Below are positions 17,152 through 26,975 of a DNA stretch of 64,000 bases, piece after piece; positions within the stretch are counted from its first letter, which is position 1, and every line of letters starts with the position of its first letter. The translations under genes and the position numbers were made by a program. The stretch is from Breznakibacter xylanolyticus (GTDB lineage: Bacteria > Bacteroidota > Bacteroidia > Bacteroidales > Marinilabiliaceae): assembly GCF_003254275.1 (NCBI RefSeq), contig NZ_QKZK01000004.1, positions 1 through 64,000 of the forward strand. Reading direction: 5' to 3'. The notes below the pieces were generated by a model. That model ran no database searches, was not told where the DNA came from, and was given only the letters and a program-made list of their open reading frames with translations.

Positions 17152-18042
17152 ATGAAGTCAATCAACGAGCACATACCGGTTTACAGCCTTGACAACTTCA
17201 TTTCGCAGGAGCTTAAAAGCCAACAATTTCAGGTTGAGGTTTTTGATGCCCGACGGCACTTTAGCGTGAAGTACCCTCACCGGCACGATTTTTTCGAAGT
17301 CCTATACCTCATGAGAGGGTCTGGTTTTCACGTGATTGATGGAAATCGCTATGAGATAAAGCCCCCTTGTGTGTTTTTTATGTCACCGGGGCAAGCACAT
17401 AAAATTGAATTTTCGCACGACATCGACGGCTATTTATTCATTTTCACAGCCGACTTTTATTTGGCCAACCGAAGCAACCAAAACAGCTTGATTGAGTTTC
17501 CGTTCTTTTACAATCTTAAGCAGGAAAACCCGCCGCTTTTGCTTGAAAACGAAAGCGACATCCGTTTTTTAGAAGAACTCTTCAAACGAAGCATTTCGGA
17601 ACGAGACCACAACGGAGATCACAAGCTCGACCTGTTGCGATCGCTGCTAGACATCATCCTGATGACCTGCAGTAGCCGATATAAAACCGTTGAGAACATC
17701 GACAAAAAGGGGAGGGGGCACATTTTGGTGAAGCAATTTTATCATTTGGTCGAAGAAAACAACCTAAAAAATCTTTCCCTCAAAGAATACGCCGATCGAT
17801 TGGCAGTAACGCCAAACCATCTCACCCAAACGGTCAAATTATTGACCGGTAAAACATCGAGTCAAATTATTAAGGCCAAGCAAATATTAGAAATAAAGCG
17901 GTTGTTGGTACATACCAATCTGAGTGTCGCAGAAATTGCCCATCAACTCAATTTCGATGACCAATCGTACTTCACCAAATTTTTTAAGCGCGAAAGCGGA
18001 TATTTACCGCTTCAGTACCGCAACCGCACAACAAATACTTAA
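17152..18042 (+). CDS. AraC-family transcriptional regulator within the ilv cluster
   Basis: A 296-residue regulator. The N-terminal half is a cupin sensor domain (YPHRHDFFEVLYLMRGSGFHVIDG, HKIEFS) and the C-terminal 100 residues are a double helix-turn-helix AraC/XylS DNA-binding domain (LKEYADRLAVTPNHLTQTVK; LSVAEIAHQLNFDDQSYFTKFFKRESG). It lies 77 bp after ilvN and 237 bp before ilvC, all on the same strand, which makes ilvC or the whole cluster a plausible target, but the ligand and target are unknown. ATG at 17152 is preferred over the GTG directly before it. Confidence 0.92.
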   Translation: MKSINEHIPVYSLDNFISQELKSQQFQVEVFDARRHFSVKYPHRHDFFEVLYLMRGSGFHVIDGNRYEIKPPCVFFMSPGQAHKIEFSHDIDGYLFIFTADFYLANRSNQNSLIEFPFFYNLKQENPPLLLENESDIRFLEELFKRSISERDHNGDHKLDLLRSLLDIILMTCSSRYKTVENIDKKGRGHILVKQFYHLVEENNLKNLSLKEYADRLAVTPNHLTQTVKLLTGKTSSQIIKAKQILEIKRLLVHTNLSVAEIAHQLNFDDQSYFTKFFKRESGYLPLQYRNRTTNT

Positions 18043-18279
18043 AAATTACCATTTGCAGAAAATCCAACTTCCTTTTTATATGACAGATTTTCTGTATGTT
18101 TTACAACTCAAAAATTTCAACCCCCCAAACAATCCATGATAATTACCAAAAATGCCATGGTTTTTACGCATGGCGTTATCAAAACATTCGCTTGATTTGC
18201 AATGTTGGATTGAAACCACTAATTTATGTCACATTTTACTGAAATACAGATATAAACAAATACTTATACAAATAAAAAA

Positions 18280-19755
18280 ATGGCAAATTATTTTAACACA
18301 CTTCCCTTGCGCCTTCAGTTGGCTCAGCTTGGTACCTGCGAATTCATGGACAAATCAGAATTTGCTGACGGTGTAAAAAAGTTGATCGGTAAAAAAATCG
18401 TCATCGTAGGTTGCGGTGCTCAAGGTTTAAACCAAGGTTTAAATATGCGCGACAGTGGTCTGGACATTTCTTATGCACTCCGCAAAGAGGCCATCACCGA
18501 AAAACGCCAATCATACAAAAACGCTTCTGAAAACGGCTTTAAAGTTGGCACATACGAAGAGTTGATTCCTACTGCTGATTTAGTAATCAACCTCACCCCC
18601 GACAAACAACACACCAGCGTGATCAACGCTGTGATGCCTTTGATGAAACAAGGTTCTGCTCTTTCTTACTCACACGGATTCAACATCGTTGAAGAAGGCA
18701 TGCAAATCCGTAAAGATATCACTGTGGTAATGGTGGCTCCAAAGTCTCCGGGTTCTGAAGTTCGCGAAGAGTACAAACGCGGTTTTGGCGTTCCCACCCT
18801 CATTGCGGTTCACCCTGAAAACGATCCCAATGGCGATGGCTTAGAAATTGCAAAAGCATATTGCGTGGGTACAGGTGGCGACCGTGCCGGTGTGTTACAT
18901 TCATCATTTGTTGCCGAAGTAAAATCGGATTTGATGGGTGAACAAACCATTCTTTGCGGTTTGTTGCAAACTGGTTCTATCCTTTCGTTCAACAAAATGA
19001 TTGAAAAAGGCATCGACCCGGGTTATGCTTCAAAATTGATTCAATATGGTTGGGAAGTGATTACCGAAGCGTTAAAACATGGTGGTATCACCAATATGAT
19101 GGATCGCTTGTCGAACCCTGCCAAAATTAAGGCATTTGAACTTTCTGAAGAATTGAAGCACATCATGCGTCCTTTGTTTCAAAAACACATGGACGACATC
19201 ATGAGCGGCGAATTCTCAAAAACCATGATGGAAGACTGGGCCAACGACGACAAAAACCTGTTGACCTGGCGTGCTGCCACTGGTGAAACCGCATTCGAAA
19301 AAACACCTGCCGGCAACATGGAAATCAGCGAGCAGGAGTACTTCGACAACGGTGTGTTGATGGTAGCCTTTGTTAAGTCGGGCGTTGAATTGGCCTTCGA
19401 AACCATGACCGAAGCCGGCATCAAAGAAGAATCGGCATATTACGAGTCGTTGCACGAAACCCCTTTGATCGCCAACACCATTGCTCGCAAAAAACTGTTC
19501 GAAATGAATCGTGTGATTTCCGACACTGCTGAATACGGTTGTTACTTGTTCGACCATGCTTGCAAACCTCTGTTGGCCGATTTCATGAAATCCATTGATG
19601 TGGATGTGATTGGAACCACTTACGGTAAAGGAAAAGACAATGGCGTTGACAACAAAAACCTGATTGCAGTAAACGAAATCATTCGTTTCCACCCTGTTGA
19701 ATTGATTGGTGCTGAATTGCGCGAATCAATGACTGCAATGAAAAAAATTGTTTAA
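18280..19755 (+). CDS. ilvC: Ketol-acid reductoisomerase (NADP+), class II long form
   Basis: IlvC converts acetolactate or acetohydroxybutyrate to the dihydroxy acids used by IlvD, by Mg-dependent alkyl migration and NADPH reduction. At 491 residues it is the long class II type of E. coli rather than the 330-residue class I type. The Rossmann motif is [20 protein letters not shown] and the start [18 protein letters not shown] is typical of the class. It has its own upstream gap of 237 bp after the AraC gene and a strong terminator after it, so it may be a separate transcript. Codon usage is slightly more AT-rich than ilvD and resembles that of a highly expressed gene. Confidence 0.97.
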   Translation: MANYFNTLPLRLQLAQLGTCEFMDKSEFADGVKKLIGKKIVIVGCGAQGLNQGLNMRDSGLDISYALRKEAITEKRQSYKNASENGFKVGTYEELIPTADLVINLTPDKQHTSVINAVMPLMKQGSALSYSHGFNIVEEGMQIRKDITVVMVAPKSPGSEVREEYKRGFGVPTLIAVHPENDPNGDGLEIAKAYCVGTGGDRAGVLHSSFVAEVKSDLMGEQTILCGLLQTGSILSFNKMIEKGIDPGYASKLIQYGWEVITEALKHGGITNMMDRLSNPAKIKAFELSEELKHIMRPLFQKHMDDIMSGEFSKTMMEDWANDDKNLLTWRAATGETAFEKTPAGNMEISEQEYFDNGVLMVAFVKSGVELAFETMTEAGIKEESAYYESLHETPLIANTIARKKLFEMNRVISDTAEYGCYLFDHACKPLLADFMKSIDVDVIGTTYGKGKDNGVDNKNLIAVNEIIRFHPVELIGAELRESMTAMKKIV

Positions 19756-19766
19756 GCTATTTGATC

Positions 19767-19810
19767 ACTAATCCTAAATAAGCGCGACTGTTTATTTGGG
19801 ATTAGTTTTT
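19767..19810 (+). terminator. Intrinsic terminator after ilvC
   Basis: ACTAATCCTAAATA pairs with TATTTGGGATTAGT (one G-T pair) across a short loop, followed by a T run. Confidence 0.85.
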
Positions 19811-20140
19811 AACCAAAAGACAAAAAGGTTCCATTCATAAAAACCTTGGTTGTCATATAGATGCAAGTCCTTTTAGAACTAAAATTTCGACAATTACACC
19901 ATCTGAAAATAAGACCAATTCAATATCGACATCAACTTACAAAACCAAACTTAAACAACGCTTCAGAATAACACTAAAGACAATTAAATTTTTAATTTTC
20001 CTATTAGGTAAACCTTTTGAAGGTGTGAATTGTTGTTATTGGGTAAGTAATCGAAAATGAAACAGATAAGCAAACAAAATCTTATCCTCAAGGTGATGAA
20101 ATTATCGGATGAATTGTTTTCATTTTAAAAATTTAATTGT
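19811..20140. other. AT-rich intergenic stretch with no gene seen
   Basis: About 330 bp between the ilvC terminator and the leu leader. It has stop codons in all frames and no clear repeat. A near-consensus promoter -7 box (GATATTTG, 20141-20148) lies at its right edge, but a matching -33 TTTG is imperfect. Confidence 0.5.
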
Positions 20141-20166
20141 GATATTTGCAGCATACCTTCATAAAG

Positions 20167-20235
20167 ATGACAAAAGTCAACTCTCTTTATATTCTCAGTA
20201 TTCTTCTCTGTATTCTACTTTGGGTGCGGGACTGA
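20167..20235 (+). CDS. Leucine-rich leader peptide of the leu attenuator (22 aa)
   Basis: ATG at 20167 opens a 22-codon frame ending in TGA at 20233-20235. The central part reads LYILSILLCILLW, with six Leu and three Ile, before a polar end VRD. Length is identical to the ilv leader at 12557. It is placed about 110 bp upstream of leuA, directly before complementary segments that can form an antiterminator or a terminator. Such Leu-rich leaders are the sensing part of leu attenuators in Proteobacteria. Found by inspection; no homology search was possible. Confidence 0.8.
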   Translation: MTKVNSLYILSILLCILLWVRD

Positions 20236-20303
20236 GAATGGTATGTGTATATGATAACAAATAAACAACATAGAGCCATTCTCAGCTGAGAGTGGCTTTT
20301 TTG
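20232..20303 (+). promoter_or_regulatory. Transcription attenuator of the leu operon
   Basis: The terminator is AGCCATTCTCAG (20274-20285) with CTGAGAGTGGCT (20286-20297) followed by T6. The segment CTGAGAATGG at 20232-20241, which spans the leader stop codon, is the exact 10-nt complement of CCATTCTCAG at 20276-20285, forming the competing antiterminator. A ribosome at the stop codon would cover it and allow termination; one stalled at the Leu codons would leave it free. leuA starts at 20344. Confidence 0.85.
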
Positions 20304-20343
20304 ATGTCTTAAAAAGAAATAGCAATCATAAATTCATTGCATC

Positions 20344-21852
20344 ATGAGTGATAAATTGTACATTTTTGATACGACGCTTAGAGACGGCGAACAGGTTCCC
20401 GGCTGTCAGTTGAATACCATCGAGAAAATCGAGGTTGCCCGGCAACTCGAGAAGTTGGGAGTGGACATCATCGAAGCGGGTTTCCCGGTTTCAAGTCCTG
20501 GCGATTTCAACTCAGTGGTTGCCATTTCCAAAGCGGTTTCCAATCCAACCATTTGTGCGTTAACACGTGCTGTTTCAAAAGATATTGAAGTCGCCGCCGA
20601 TGCGCTGAAATTTGCTAAGAATGGCCGGATTCACACCGGTATCGGCACATCGCCTTATCACATTTACCAAAAGTTAAACTCCAATCCCGATGCAATTATT
20701 GAGCGCGCCATCACTGCGGTGAAGTTTGCACGCAATTTAGTGGCTGAAGTGGAGTTTTATGCCGAAGACGCCGGGCGCTCCGATAATGAGTATTTGGCGC
20801 GCGTGGTAGAGGCCGTCATCAATGCGGGTGCGACTGTTGTCAACATTCCCGACACAACCGGATACTGCCTTCCCCATGAATATGGCGAAAAAATTGCCTA
20901 CCTGATGAACAATGTGCCCAACATTGACAAAGCGATATTGTCAACTCACTGTCACAACGATTTAGGCATGGCAACAGCCAATACCCTGTCGGGTGTTATC
21001 AATGGAGCTCGTCAGGTTGAAGTGACCATCAATGGAATTGGTGAACGCGCAGGAAACACCTCGCTCGAAGAAGTGGTGATGGCCATTCAGTGCCATAAAA
21101 ATATGCCTTACAAGACCGGTATCGACACTAAGCAAATCATGAAAACCAGCAAGCTGGTATCGACCTTAATGCGCATGCCGGTACAAGCCAACAAAGCCAT
21201 TGTGGGACGCAACGCGTTTGCGCACTCATCGGGCATCCACCAGGATGGTGTGTTGAAAGACCGCGAAACATACGAAATCATCGACCCGGCCGAAGTAGGC
21301 GTGAAAGAATCGAGCATTGTCCTCACAGCCCGCAGTGGCCGTGCAGCCCTGAAACACCGCCTGGAAGTGAACGGTTACAAATTGGACGGTACCGAACTGG
21401 ACGACATCTACCAGAAATTCCTGGAGTTGGCCGACCGCAAAAAAGATGTGTCGGACGAAGATGTAATTGCATTGGTTGGGTTAGATAAGGAACGTGGCGA
21501 ATCGTCCATGAAACTGACCGCCCTTCAGGTGTTGTGCGGAAAATCAACCATCCCCACGGCAACGGTTCAACTCAGCTTCAATGGCGATTTGTTTACAGAA
21601 ACCGCCACCGGTAACGGCCCCATTGATGCGGCTTTCACCGCCGTGAAACGCTTGGTGAAACGTAAAGTGCATCTCGAAGAATTTTTGGTGCAAGCCATTA
21701 CACGCGGCAGCGATGATTTGGGAAAAGTGCATGTTGAATTGGAGCACAAAGAACAAACCTACTATGGTTTTGGTGCTAATACCGACATTGTCACCGCATC
21801 GGTGGAAGCGTTCCTCGATGCCATTTCGAAAATTGGAAAAACAATAGAGTAA
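20344..21852 (+). CDS. leuA: 2-isopropylmalate synthase
   Basis: LeuA condenses acetyl-CoA with 2-oxoisovalerate, the first step specific to leucine. The 502-residue protein starts with the HMGL-like barrel ([14 protein letters not shown] at 8-21, metal-binding [12 protein letters not shown] near 203-214, [11 protein letters not shown]) and ends with a LeuA allosteric dimer domain (about 370-500), through which leucine usually inhibits. It is the first gene of leuA-leuC-leuD and follows the Leu leader-peptide attenuator. A paralogue at 24025 is more distant and more likely handles another substrate. Confidence 0.95.
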   Translation: MSDKLYIFDTTLRDGEQVPGCQLNTIEKIEVARQLEKLGVDIIEAGFPVSSPGDFNSVVAISKAVSNPTICALTRAVSKDIEVAADALKFAKNGRIHTGIGTSPYHIYQKLNSNPDAIIERAITAVKFARNLVAEVEFYAEDAGRSDNEYLARVVEAVINAGATVVNIPDTTGYCLPHEYGEKIAYLMNNVPNIDKAILSTHCHNDLGMATANTLSGVINGARQVEVTINGIGERAGNTSLEEVVMAIQCHKNMPYKTGIDTKQIMKTSKLVSTLMRMPVQANKAIVGRNAFAHSSGIHQDGVLKDRETYEIIDPAEVGVKESSIVLTARSGRAALKHRLEVNGYKLDGTELDDIYQKFLELADRKKDVSDEDVIALVGLDKERGESSMKLTALQVLCGKSTIPTATVQLSFNGDLFTETATGNGPIDAAFTAVKRLVKRKVHLEEFLVQAITRGSDDLGKVHVELEHKEQTYYGFGANTDIVTASVEAFLDAISKIGKTIE

Positions 21853-21874
21853 TAACCTTTTAAAACGTTGAAAA

Positions 21875-23275
21875 TTGGCTGGAAAAACGCTTTTCGACAA
21901 GATTTGGGACGCACACGTGGTGAAGTCCGTTGAAGACGGACCCTCTGTCGTGTATATCGACCGTCACTTTGTTCACGAAGTGACCAGTCCCCAGGCTTTT
22001 GCAGGTGTAAGAGCCCGTGGCATCAAGGTGTTCCGTCCGAACCAAACCTTTGCCACACCCGACCACAACATTCCAACGCTGGAGCAGCATTTGCCAATCC
22101 GCGAAGAATTGTCTCGCCACCAGGTGCAAACGTTGGCCAAAAACTGCGAAGAATTTGGCGTTACACAATTTGGCTTGGGGCATCCTTATAACGGCATCGT
22201 TCACGTGGTAGGCCCCGAATTGGGCATCACACAACCCGGGATGACCATTGTATGCGGCGACAGCCACACATCGACCCATGGTGCTTTTGGTGCCATCGCT
22301 TTCGGTATTGGAACCAGCGAGGTTGAAATGGTGCTTTCTACCCAATGCATCATGCAGCCCAAACCCAAAAAGATGCGCATCAACGTAGAAGGTCAGCTGG
22401 GCAAAGGGGTGACTTCAAAAGACATCGCTCTTTACATCATCGCGCAATTGACCACCGGTGGTGGCACCGGATATTTCGTTGAGTTTGCAGGTTCGGCCAT
22501 TCGCAGCCTTTCGATGGAAGCCCGGATGACCCTGTGTAACATGAGCATCGAGTTAGGCGCGCGCGGCGGCATGATTGCGGCTGATGAAGTGACCATTGAG
22601 TATGTGAAAGGTCGTGAATACGCCCCCAAAGGTGCCGATTGGGACAAAGCAGTGGCCTACTGGCGCACGCTGCATTCAGATGCAGATGCCGTATTCGACA
22701 AAGAATACACCTACAAGGCCGAAGACATTGAGCCCATGATTACCTATGGAACGAACCCGGGTATGGGTGCTGGCATCACAGCCAATATCCCAACCTTGGA
22801 TTCAATCGAACCAGCTTCACACATCACCTTCAACAAGTCGATGGATTACATGGGTTTTGCTCCCGGCGATCAATTGATTGGTAAAAAAGTGGACTACGTG
22901 TTCGTGGGCAGCTGTACCAATGGTCGTATTGAAGATTTGCGCATGTTTGCCGAAGCCGTGAAAGGGAAGAAAAAAGCAGCTAACGTAGTTGCCTGGATTG
23001 TTCCCGGTAGCCGGCAGGTTGAAAAACAGGCCAAAGAAGAAGGTATTGAGAAAATTCTGAACGAAGCCGGTTTTGAATTCCGCCAGCCGGGTTGCTCGGC
23101 ATGTTTGGCCATGAACGACGATAAAGTGCCAGCCGGAATGGTTGCAGTATCTACATCTAACCGCAACTTCGAAGGCCGTCAGGGTCCCGGATCTCGCACC
23201 ATGCTGGCCAGCCCGCTCACCGCTGCTGCTGCCGCCATCACCGGTGTGATTACCGATCCGCGAACGATTATTTAA
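21875..23275 (+). CDS. leuC: 3-isopropylmalate dehydratase, large subunit
   Basis: LeuC with LeuD isomerises 2- to 3-isopropylmalate. The 466 residues match E. coli LeuC along the whole length ([45 protein letters not shown]). Ligands of the 4Fe-4S cluster are in [11 protein letters not shown] and [10 protein letters not shown]. The start must be TTG at 21875: an in-frame TGA lies two codons upstream and the next Met would remove conserved sequence. It begins 22 bp after leuA and is followed 30 bp later by leuD, so the three are one operon. Confidence 0.96.
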   Translation: MAGKTLFDKIWDAHVVKSVEDGPSVVYIDRHFVHEVTSPQAFAGVRARGIKVFRPNQTFATPDHNIPTLEQHLPIREELSRHQVQTLAKNCEEFGVTQFGLGHPYNGIVHVVGPELGITQPGMTIVCGDSHTSTHGAFGAIAFGIGTSEVEMVLSTQCIMQPKPKKMRINVEGQLGKGVTSKDIALYIIAQLTTGGGTGYFVEFAGSAIRSLSMEARMTLCNMSIELGARGGMIAADEVTIEYVKGREYAPKGADWDKAVAYWRTLHSDADAVFDKEYTYKAEDIEPMITYGTNPGMGAGITANIPTLDSIEPASHITFNKSMDYMGFAPGDQLIGKKVDYVFVGSCTNGRIEDLRMFAEAVKGKKKAANVVAWIVPGSRQVEKQAKEEGIEKILNEAGFEFRQPGCSACLAMNDDKVPAGMVAVSTSNRNFEGRQGPGSRTMLASPLTAAAAAITGVITDPRTII

Positions 23276-23305
23276 TGGTATCACTTTAAAAACGAAGGAA
23301 GCATC

Positions 23306-23902
23306 ATGCCTATAGAAAAATTTACGACCCTCGAGTCGACATTTGTACCCCTTCCGATTGAGAATGTGGATACTGACCAGATTATTCCTGCCCGCTTTTT
23401 GAAAGCCACCACCAAAGAAGGTTTTGGAAACAACCTGTTTTGCGACTGGCGCTACGAAAAGGATGGCTCACCCAAAAAGGACTTCGTCCTCAATAACCCC
23501 ATTTACTCGGGAAGCGTACTGGTAGCCGGCAAAAACTTCGGTTCGGGATCGAGCCGCGAGCATGCCGCCTGGGCCATCGCCGGATATGGTTTTAAGGTGG
23601 TCGTGTCAAGCTTTTTCGCCGACATTTTCCGCGGTAACGCCCTCAACAATGGTGTGTTGCCCGTGGTGGTGAGCGAAGGTTTTTTGGCATCGTTGTTCGA
23701 CTGCGTCAACAAAGATCCCAAGGCCAAAGTAAAAGTTGATTTGGAAGCCAAAACCATCACCAACATGACAACAGGGGTGGTTGAGAGTTTTGAAATCAAC
23801 AGCTACAAACGCAATTGCCTGTTGAACGGATACGATGATATCGACTTTTTGCTGAGCATTAAAGGCGATATTGAAGCGTTTGAAAAAAACCGTCAAAACT
23901 AA
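23306..23902 (+). CDS. leuD: 3-isopropylmalate dehydratase, small subunit
   Basis: The 198-residue swivelling subunit that completes the isopropylmalate isomerase with LeuC. It shows the substrate-specificity and active-site sequence [17 protein letters not shown] and the start [13 protein letters not shown]. It is 30 bp downstream of leuC. Two terminator-like hairpins follow within 110 bp, so the leuACD transcript probably ends here. Confidence 0.96.
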   Translation: MPIEKFTTLESTFVPLPIENVDTDQIIPARFLKATTKEGFGNNLFCDWRYEKDGSPKKDFVLNNPIYSGSVLVAGKNFGSGSSREHAAWAIAGYGFKVVVSSFFADIFRGNALNNGVLPVVVSEGFLASLFDCVNKDPKAKVKVDLEAKTITNMTTGVVESFEINSYKRNCLLNGYDDIDFLLSIKGDIEAFEKNRQN

Positions 23903-23915
23903 TGATGTCAAGAAT

Positions 23916-23957
23916 GGGAGTGCATCGTCTGTAACGATGATGAGCTCCCTTTTTTTT
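23916..23957 (+). terminator. Intrinsic terminator after leuD
   Basis: GGGAG...CATCGT pairs imperfectly with ACGATG...CTCCC and is followed by eight T. It lies 14 bp beyond leuD. Confidence 0.75.
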
Positions 23958-23973
23958 CGAAATCAAACATGGC

Positions 23974-24015
23974 CGGCATCACCGGTTTTCATGCCGGTGA
24001 TGCCGACCTTTTTTT
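23974..24015 (+). terminator. Second terminator hairpin immediately before the citramalate synthase-like gene
   Basis: A perfect 12-bp stem, CGGCATCACCGG (23974-23985) with its complement (23994-24005), is followed after three bases by T7. The T run ends only 10 bp before the ATG at 24025. It could end leuD readthrough or act as a regulated terminator for the next gene. Confidence 0.8.
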
Positions 24016-24024
24016 AGGTAACAG

Positions 24025-25575
24025 ATGCGAGTAGAAATCATGGACACCACACTTCGCGATGGTGAGCAAACCACCGGAGTGTCGTTTAACGAAGCAGAAA
24101 AGCTGGCCATCGCCCGTCTTCTCCTCGAGGAAGTAGGGGTTGACCGGATTGAAGTCGCCTCGGCACGCGTGTCGGAAGGCGAATTTCACGGCGTGCAGCG
24201 CATCGCCGAGTGGGCACGACGCAACCAATGCATCAATAAGGTTGAAGTGCTGGGTTTTGTTGACAACGGTGTTTCGCTCAAATGGATTAAAGACTCTGGT
24301 GCCCGTGTCATCAACCTGCTCACCAAAGGGTCGCTCAAGCATGTGACCAGTCAGCTGCGCAAATCCCCCCAGGAGCATGTGGCCGACATCAAGGCCAATT
24401 TGGCATTGGCTGCGCAGATGGACATTGATGTGAACATCTACCTCGAAGATTGGTCCAATGGCATGATGAAGTCGCCCGACTACGTCTATTTTCTCATCGA
24501 CGAGTTGCGTGACACCAACATCCGCCGATTTATGCTGCCCGATACCCTGGGCATCCTCAACCCCGACCAAACACGCGATTTCATCACCGACATGGTGACC
24601 CGTTACCCCGAACTGCACTTTGATTTTCATGCTCACAATGACTACGACTTTGCCGTGGCCAACGTGTACGAAGCCCTTAAATGCGGTGCACGCGGAGCCC
24701 ACACCACCGTAAACGGTTTGGGAGAACGCGCCGGCAACACGCCACTTGCTTCGGTGATTGGTGTGATTAACGACCACCTGAAATTTGAATCGAACCTGGT
24801 GGAAAGTAAACTCACCAAAGTGAGTCATGTGGTGGAAACATTTAGCGGGATTCGCATTCCCAGCAACAAGCCCATCACGGGTGAATATGTGTTTACCCAA
24901 TGCGCAGGCATCCACGCCGACGGCGACAACAAGGACAACTTGTATTACAACAACCTGTTGCCCGAGCGTTTTGGGCGCATCCGCAAGTATGCCCTGGGCA
25001 AAACGTCGGGACGTGCCAACATTCTTAAGAATTTACAGGAACTCGGCATCGACTTGTCGACCGAGGAGATGAAACTGGTCACCCAACGCGTTATTGAACT
25101 GGGCGACCGCAAGGAAACGGTCACCACCGAAGATTTGCCCTACATCATCTCCGACGTGCTGCAAACCAGTGCCATTCATCAAAAAATAAAGGTCGAAAAT
25201 TACAGCCTGTCGGTGGCTCGCGGTCTCAAGCCGGTCGCCTCGGTGAGCCTCACCATCGACAATGAGACCTATCAGGAGTACTCGCCCGGCGATGGTCAAT
25301 ATGATGCCTTTATGAAGTGCATCTGGAAAATTTACGACCGACTGGGCAAAGCCTATCCAACCCTCACCGATTACTGGGTCAGCATCCCCCCGGGAGGAAA
25401 AACCGATGCCCTGGTTGAAAACATCATTACCTGGAACTACAAGGGCACCGAATTTAAAACACGGGGTCTGGATGCCGACCAGATAGAGGCCGCCATCAAA
25501 GCCACCGTCAAAATGCTCAACATGGTGGAGAGCGGAACCCTTAAGTTAAAAAAGAGTTGGAGGGATGAGCTGTAG
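24025..25575 (+). CDS. 2-isopropylmalate synthase paralogue, probable (R)-citramalate synthase
   Basis: A 516-residue HMGL-like acyltransferase of the LeuA superfamily: [34 protein letters not shown] (metal His pair), GLGERAGNTPLASVIG, and a C-terminal LeuA allosteric domain (about 385-510). It is clearly distinct from LeuA at 20344. Such second copies in Bacteroidota leu operons are often annotated only as alpha-isopropylmalate synthase regulatory-domain proteins. A citramalate synthase (pyruvate plus acetyl-CoA, giving 2-oxobutyrate for isoleucine) would use LeuC, LeuD and LeuB next to it, and no threonine deaminase is seen in the window. Another option is a second LeuA. The start is 10 bp after a terminator. 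Confidence 0.7.
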   Translation: MRVEIMDTTLRDGEQTTGVSFNEAEKLAIARLLLEEVGVDRIEVASARVSEGEFHGVQRIAEWARRNQCINKVEVLGFVDNGVSLKWIKDSGARVINLLTKGSLKHVTSQLRKSPQEHVADIKANLALAAQMDIDVNIYLEDWSNGMMKSPDYVYFLIDELRDTNIRRFMLPDTLGILNPDQTRDFITDMVTRYPELHFDFHAHNDYDFAVANVYEALKCGARGAHTTVNGLGERAGNTPLASVIGVINDHLKFESNLVESKLTKVSHVVETFSGIRIPSNKPITGEYVFTQCAGIHADGDNKDNLYYNNLLPERFGRIRKYALGKTSGRANILKNLQELGIDLSTEEMKLVTQRVIELGDRKETVTTEDLPYIISDVLQTSAIHQKIKVENYSLSVARGLKPVASVSLTIDNETYQEYSPGDGQYDAFMKCIWKIYDRLGKAYPTLTDYWVSIPPGGKTDALVENIITWNYKGTEFKTRGLDADQIEAAIKATVKMLNMVESGTLKLKKSWRDEL

Positions 25576-25576
25576 A

Positions 25577-25678
25577 TATCGTCGCAAGACGAAAGTGTCA
25601 AGAAACAAAACTCCTAATGTTCACATCTTGATACTTGATACTCACATCTTGATACTCATGTCTTGATACTTGATACTA
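25577..25678. repeat. Dispersed intergenic repeat, TTGATACT family
   Basis: After ATCGTCGCAAGACGAAAGTG the gap contains four copies of the word (A/G)TCTTGATACT, some extended to CTTGATACTTGATACT. Same family as 16451-16527. The first 13 bases, ATCGTCGCAAGAC, also occur at the worn left end of the 42-bp array (7226-7238). Confidence 0.75.
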
Positions 25679-25691
25679 AAAAGATAAATAA

Positions 25692-26762
25692 ATGAAACTA
25701 AACATTGCAGTCCTTCCCGGCGACGGTATTGGCCCGGAAATCATGGAGCAGGCTTTGAACGTGGTGAAAGCCGTTTGTCAAAAAAAAGGTCACGAACTGA
25801 CTTATAAATATGGTATTGTCGGTGCTTGCGCCATCGATCAGGTGGGCAACCCTTATCCCGACGACACCCACGAGCTTTGCATGCAAAGTGATGCCGTGCT
25901 TTTTGGTGCCATTGGCGACCCCAAATTCGATAACGATCCCAAGGCCAAAGTACGTCCCGAGCAAGGTCTTTTGGCCATGCGCAAAAAACTGGGACTGTAT
26001 GCCAACATCCGTCCGGTAGAAACATTTGCGTCGTTGCTGCACAAGTCGCCCCTGCGCCGCGAGTTGGTTGAAGGAGCCGATTTTGTGGCCATCCGCGAGC
26101 TCACCGGTGGCATTTATTTTGGCGAAAAAGGACGTACCGACAATGGCAATACCGCTTTCGATACTTGTACATACACCCGTGCCGAGGTGGAACGCATCCT
26201 CAAATTAGGTTACGAATTTGCCATGAAACGCCGCAAAAAACTCACCGTGGTCGACAAAGCCAACGTGTTGGAAAGTTCACGCCTGTGGCGCGAAGTGGCT
26301 CAGGAAATGGCTCCCCAATACCCCGAAGTGACCACCGAATATATGTTTGTGGACAACGCGGCCATGCAAATCATTCAATGGCCCACCAACTTCGACGTGA
26401 TGGTGACCGAAAACATGTTTGGCGACATCCTCACCGACGAGGCAAGCGTTATTACCGGCTCTATGGGTCTGTTGCCCTCGGCATCGGTGGGTATTCACAC
26501 GTCGGTGTTCGAGCCCATTCACGGATCGTACCCGCAGGCGGCCGGCAAAAACATTGCCAACCCATTGGCTACCATTCTTTCGGCTGCCATGATGCTCGAA
26601 TCGGCCTTTAACCTGATGGACGAAGGTGCCCTGATTCGCGAAGCCGTTGCTGCATCGATGACTGCGCAGGCCGTGACCATCGACATTGCCGACAACAAAG
26701 ACAAAGCCCTGAGCACATCGGCCGTGGGCGAGTGGATTGTGAACTATATCAATAAGAAATAA
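25692..26762 (+). CDS. leuB: 3-isopropylmalate dehydrogenase
   Basis: LeuB oxidises and decarboxylates 3-isopropylmalate to 2-oxoisocaproate with NAD+, the last step before transamination to leucine. The 356 residues show [11 protein letters not shown] at the start, substrate Arg region ([21 protein letters not shown]), [15 protein letters not shown] and [14 protein letters not shown], which chelates the metal. It closes the leu cluster, 116 bp after the citramalate synthase-like gene, and is convergent with valS. If the upstream enzyme is citramalate synthase, LeuB would also act on 3-methylmalate. Confidence 0.97.
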   Translation: MKLNIAVLPGDGIGPEIMEQALNVVKAVCQKKGHELTYKYGIVGACAIDQVGNPYPDDTHELCMQSDAVLFGAIGDPKFDNDPKAKVRPEQGLLAMRKKLGLYANIRPVETFASLLHKSPLRRELVEGADFVAIRELTGGIYFGEKGRTDNGNTAFDTCTYTRAEVERILKLGYEFAMKRRKKLTVVDKANVLESSRLWREVAQEMAPQYPEVTTEYMFVDNAAMQIIQWPTNFDVMVTENMFGDILTDEASVITGSMGLLPSASVGIHTSVFEPIHGSYPQAAGKNIANPLATILSAAMMLESAFNLMDEGALIREAVAASMTAQAVTIDIADNKDKALSTSAVGEWIVNYINKK

Positions 26763-26774
26763 AGCCTCCCCCAA

Positions 26775-26791
26775 CCCCTCCAAAGGAGGGG
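26775..26791. repeat. Short GC-rich hairpin, dispersed repeat type
   Basis: CCCCTCC-AAA-GGAGGGG, in the context CCCCCAACCCCTCCAAAGG. Such cytosine-rich palindromic words are common intergenic repeats in Bacteroidota. A related copy lies at 43762-43795. Confidence 0.6.
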
Positions 26792-26812
26792 AGACAGGAG
26801 AAATAGTAATTG

Positions 26813-26850
26813 AAAAGACTGTTACCCCAATTGGGGTGACAGCCTTTTGT
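26813..26850 (+). terminator. Hairpin with T-rich tail after leuB
   Basis: CTGTTACCCC (26819-26828) pairs with GGGGTGACAG (26833-26842) around AATT, extended by AAAAG/CTTTT, and is followed by TTTTGTTT. Confidence 0.7.
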
Positions 26851-26906
26851 TTCCTCATCATCAAATGCACGAACAAAATTCAACCATCCTGCAATAATAA
26901 AATGTG

Positions 26907-26944
26907 AAAAGCCCCCATCGAAACCTGTGTCGATGGGGGCTTTT
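26907..26944. terminator. Bidirectional terminator between leuB and valS
   Basis: AAAAGCCCCCATCG and its exact complement CGATGGGGGCTTTT enclose a 10-nt loop. A and T tracts on the two sides allow function for both convergent transcripts. Confidence 0.88.
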
Positions 26945-26975
26945 ATTTGGATGAAACCCTGAGGATTGATACTCC

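Noticed and set aside
17322-17339. A second parS-like site (GTTTTCACGTGATTGA)
   Set aside because: Only the inner TTTCACGTGA agrees; the outer bases break the palindrome and it lies inside the AraC coding region.
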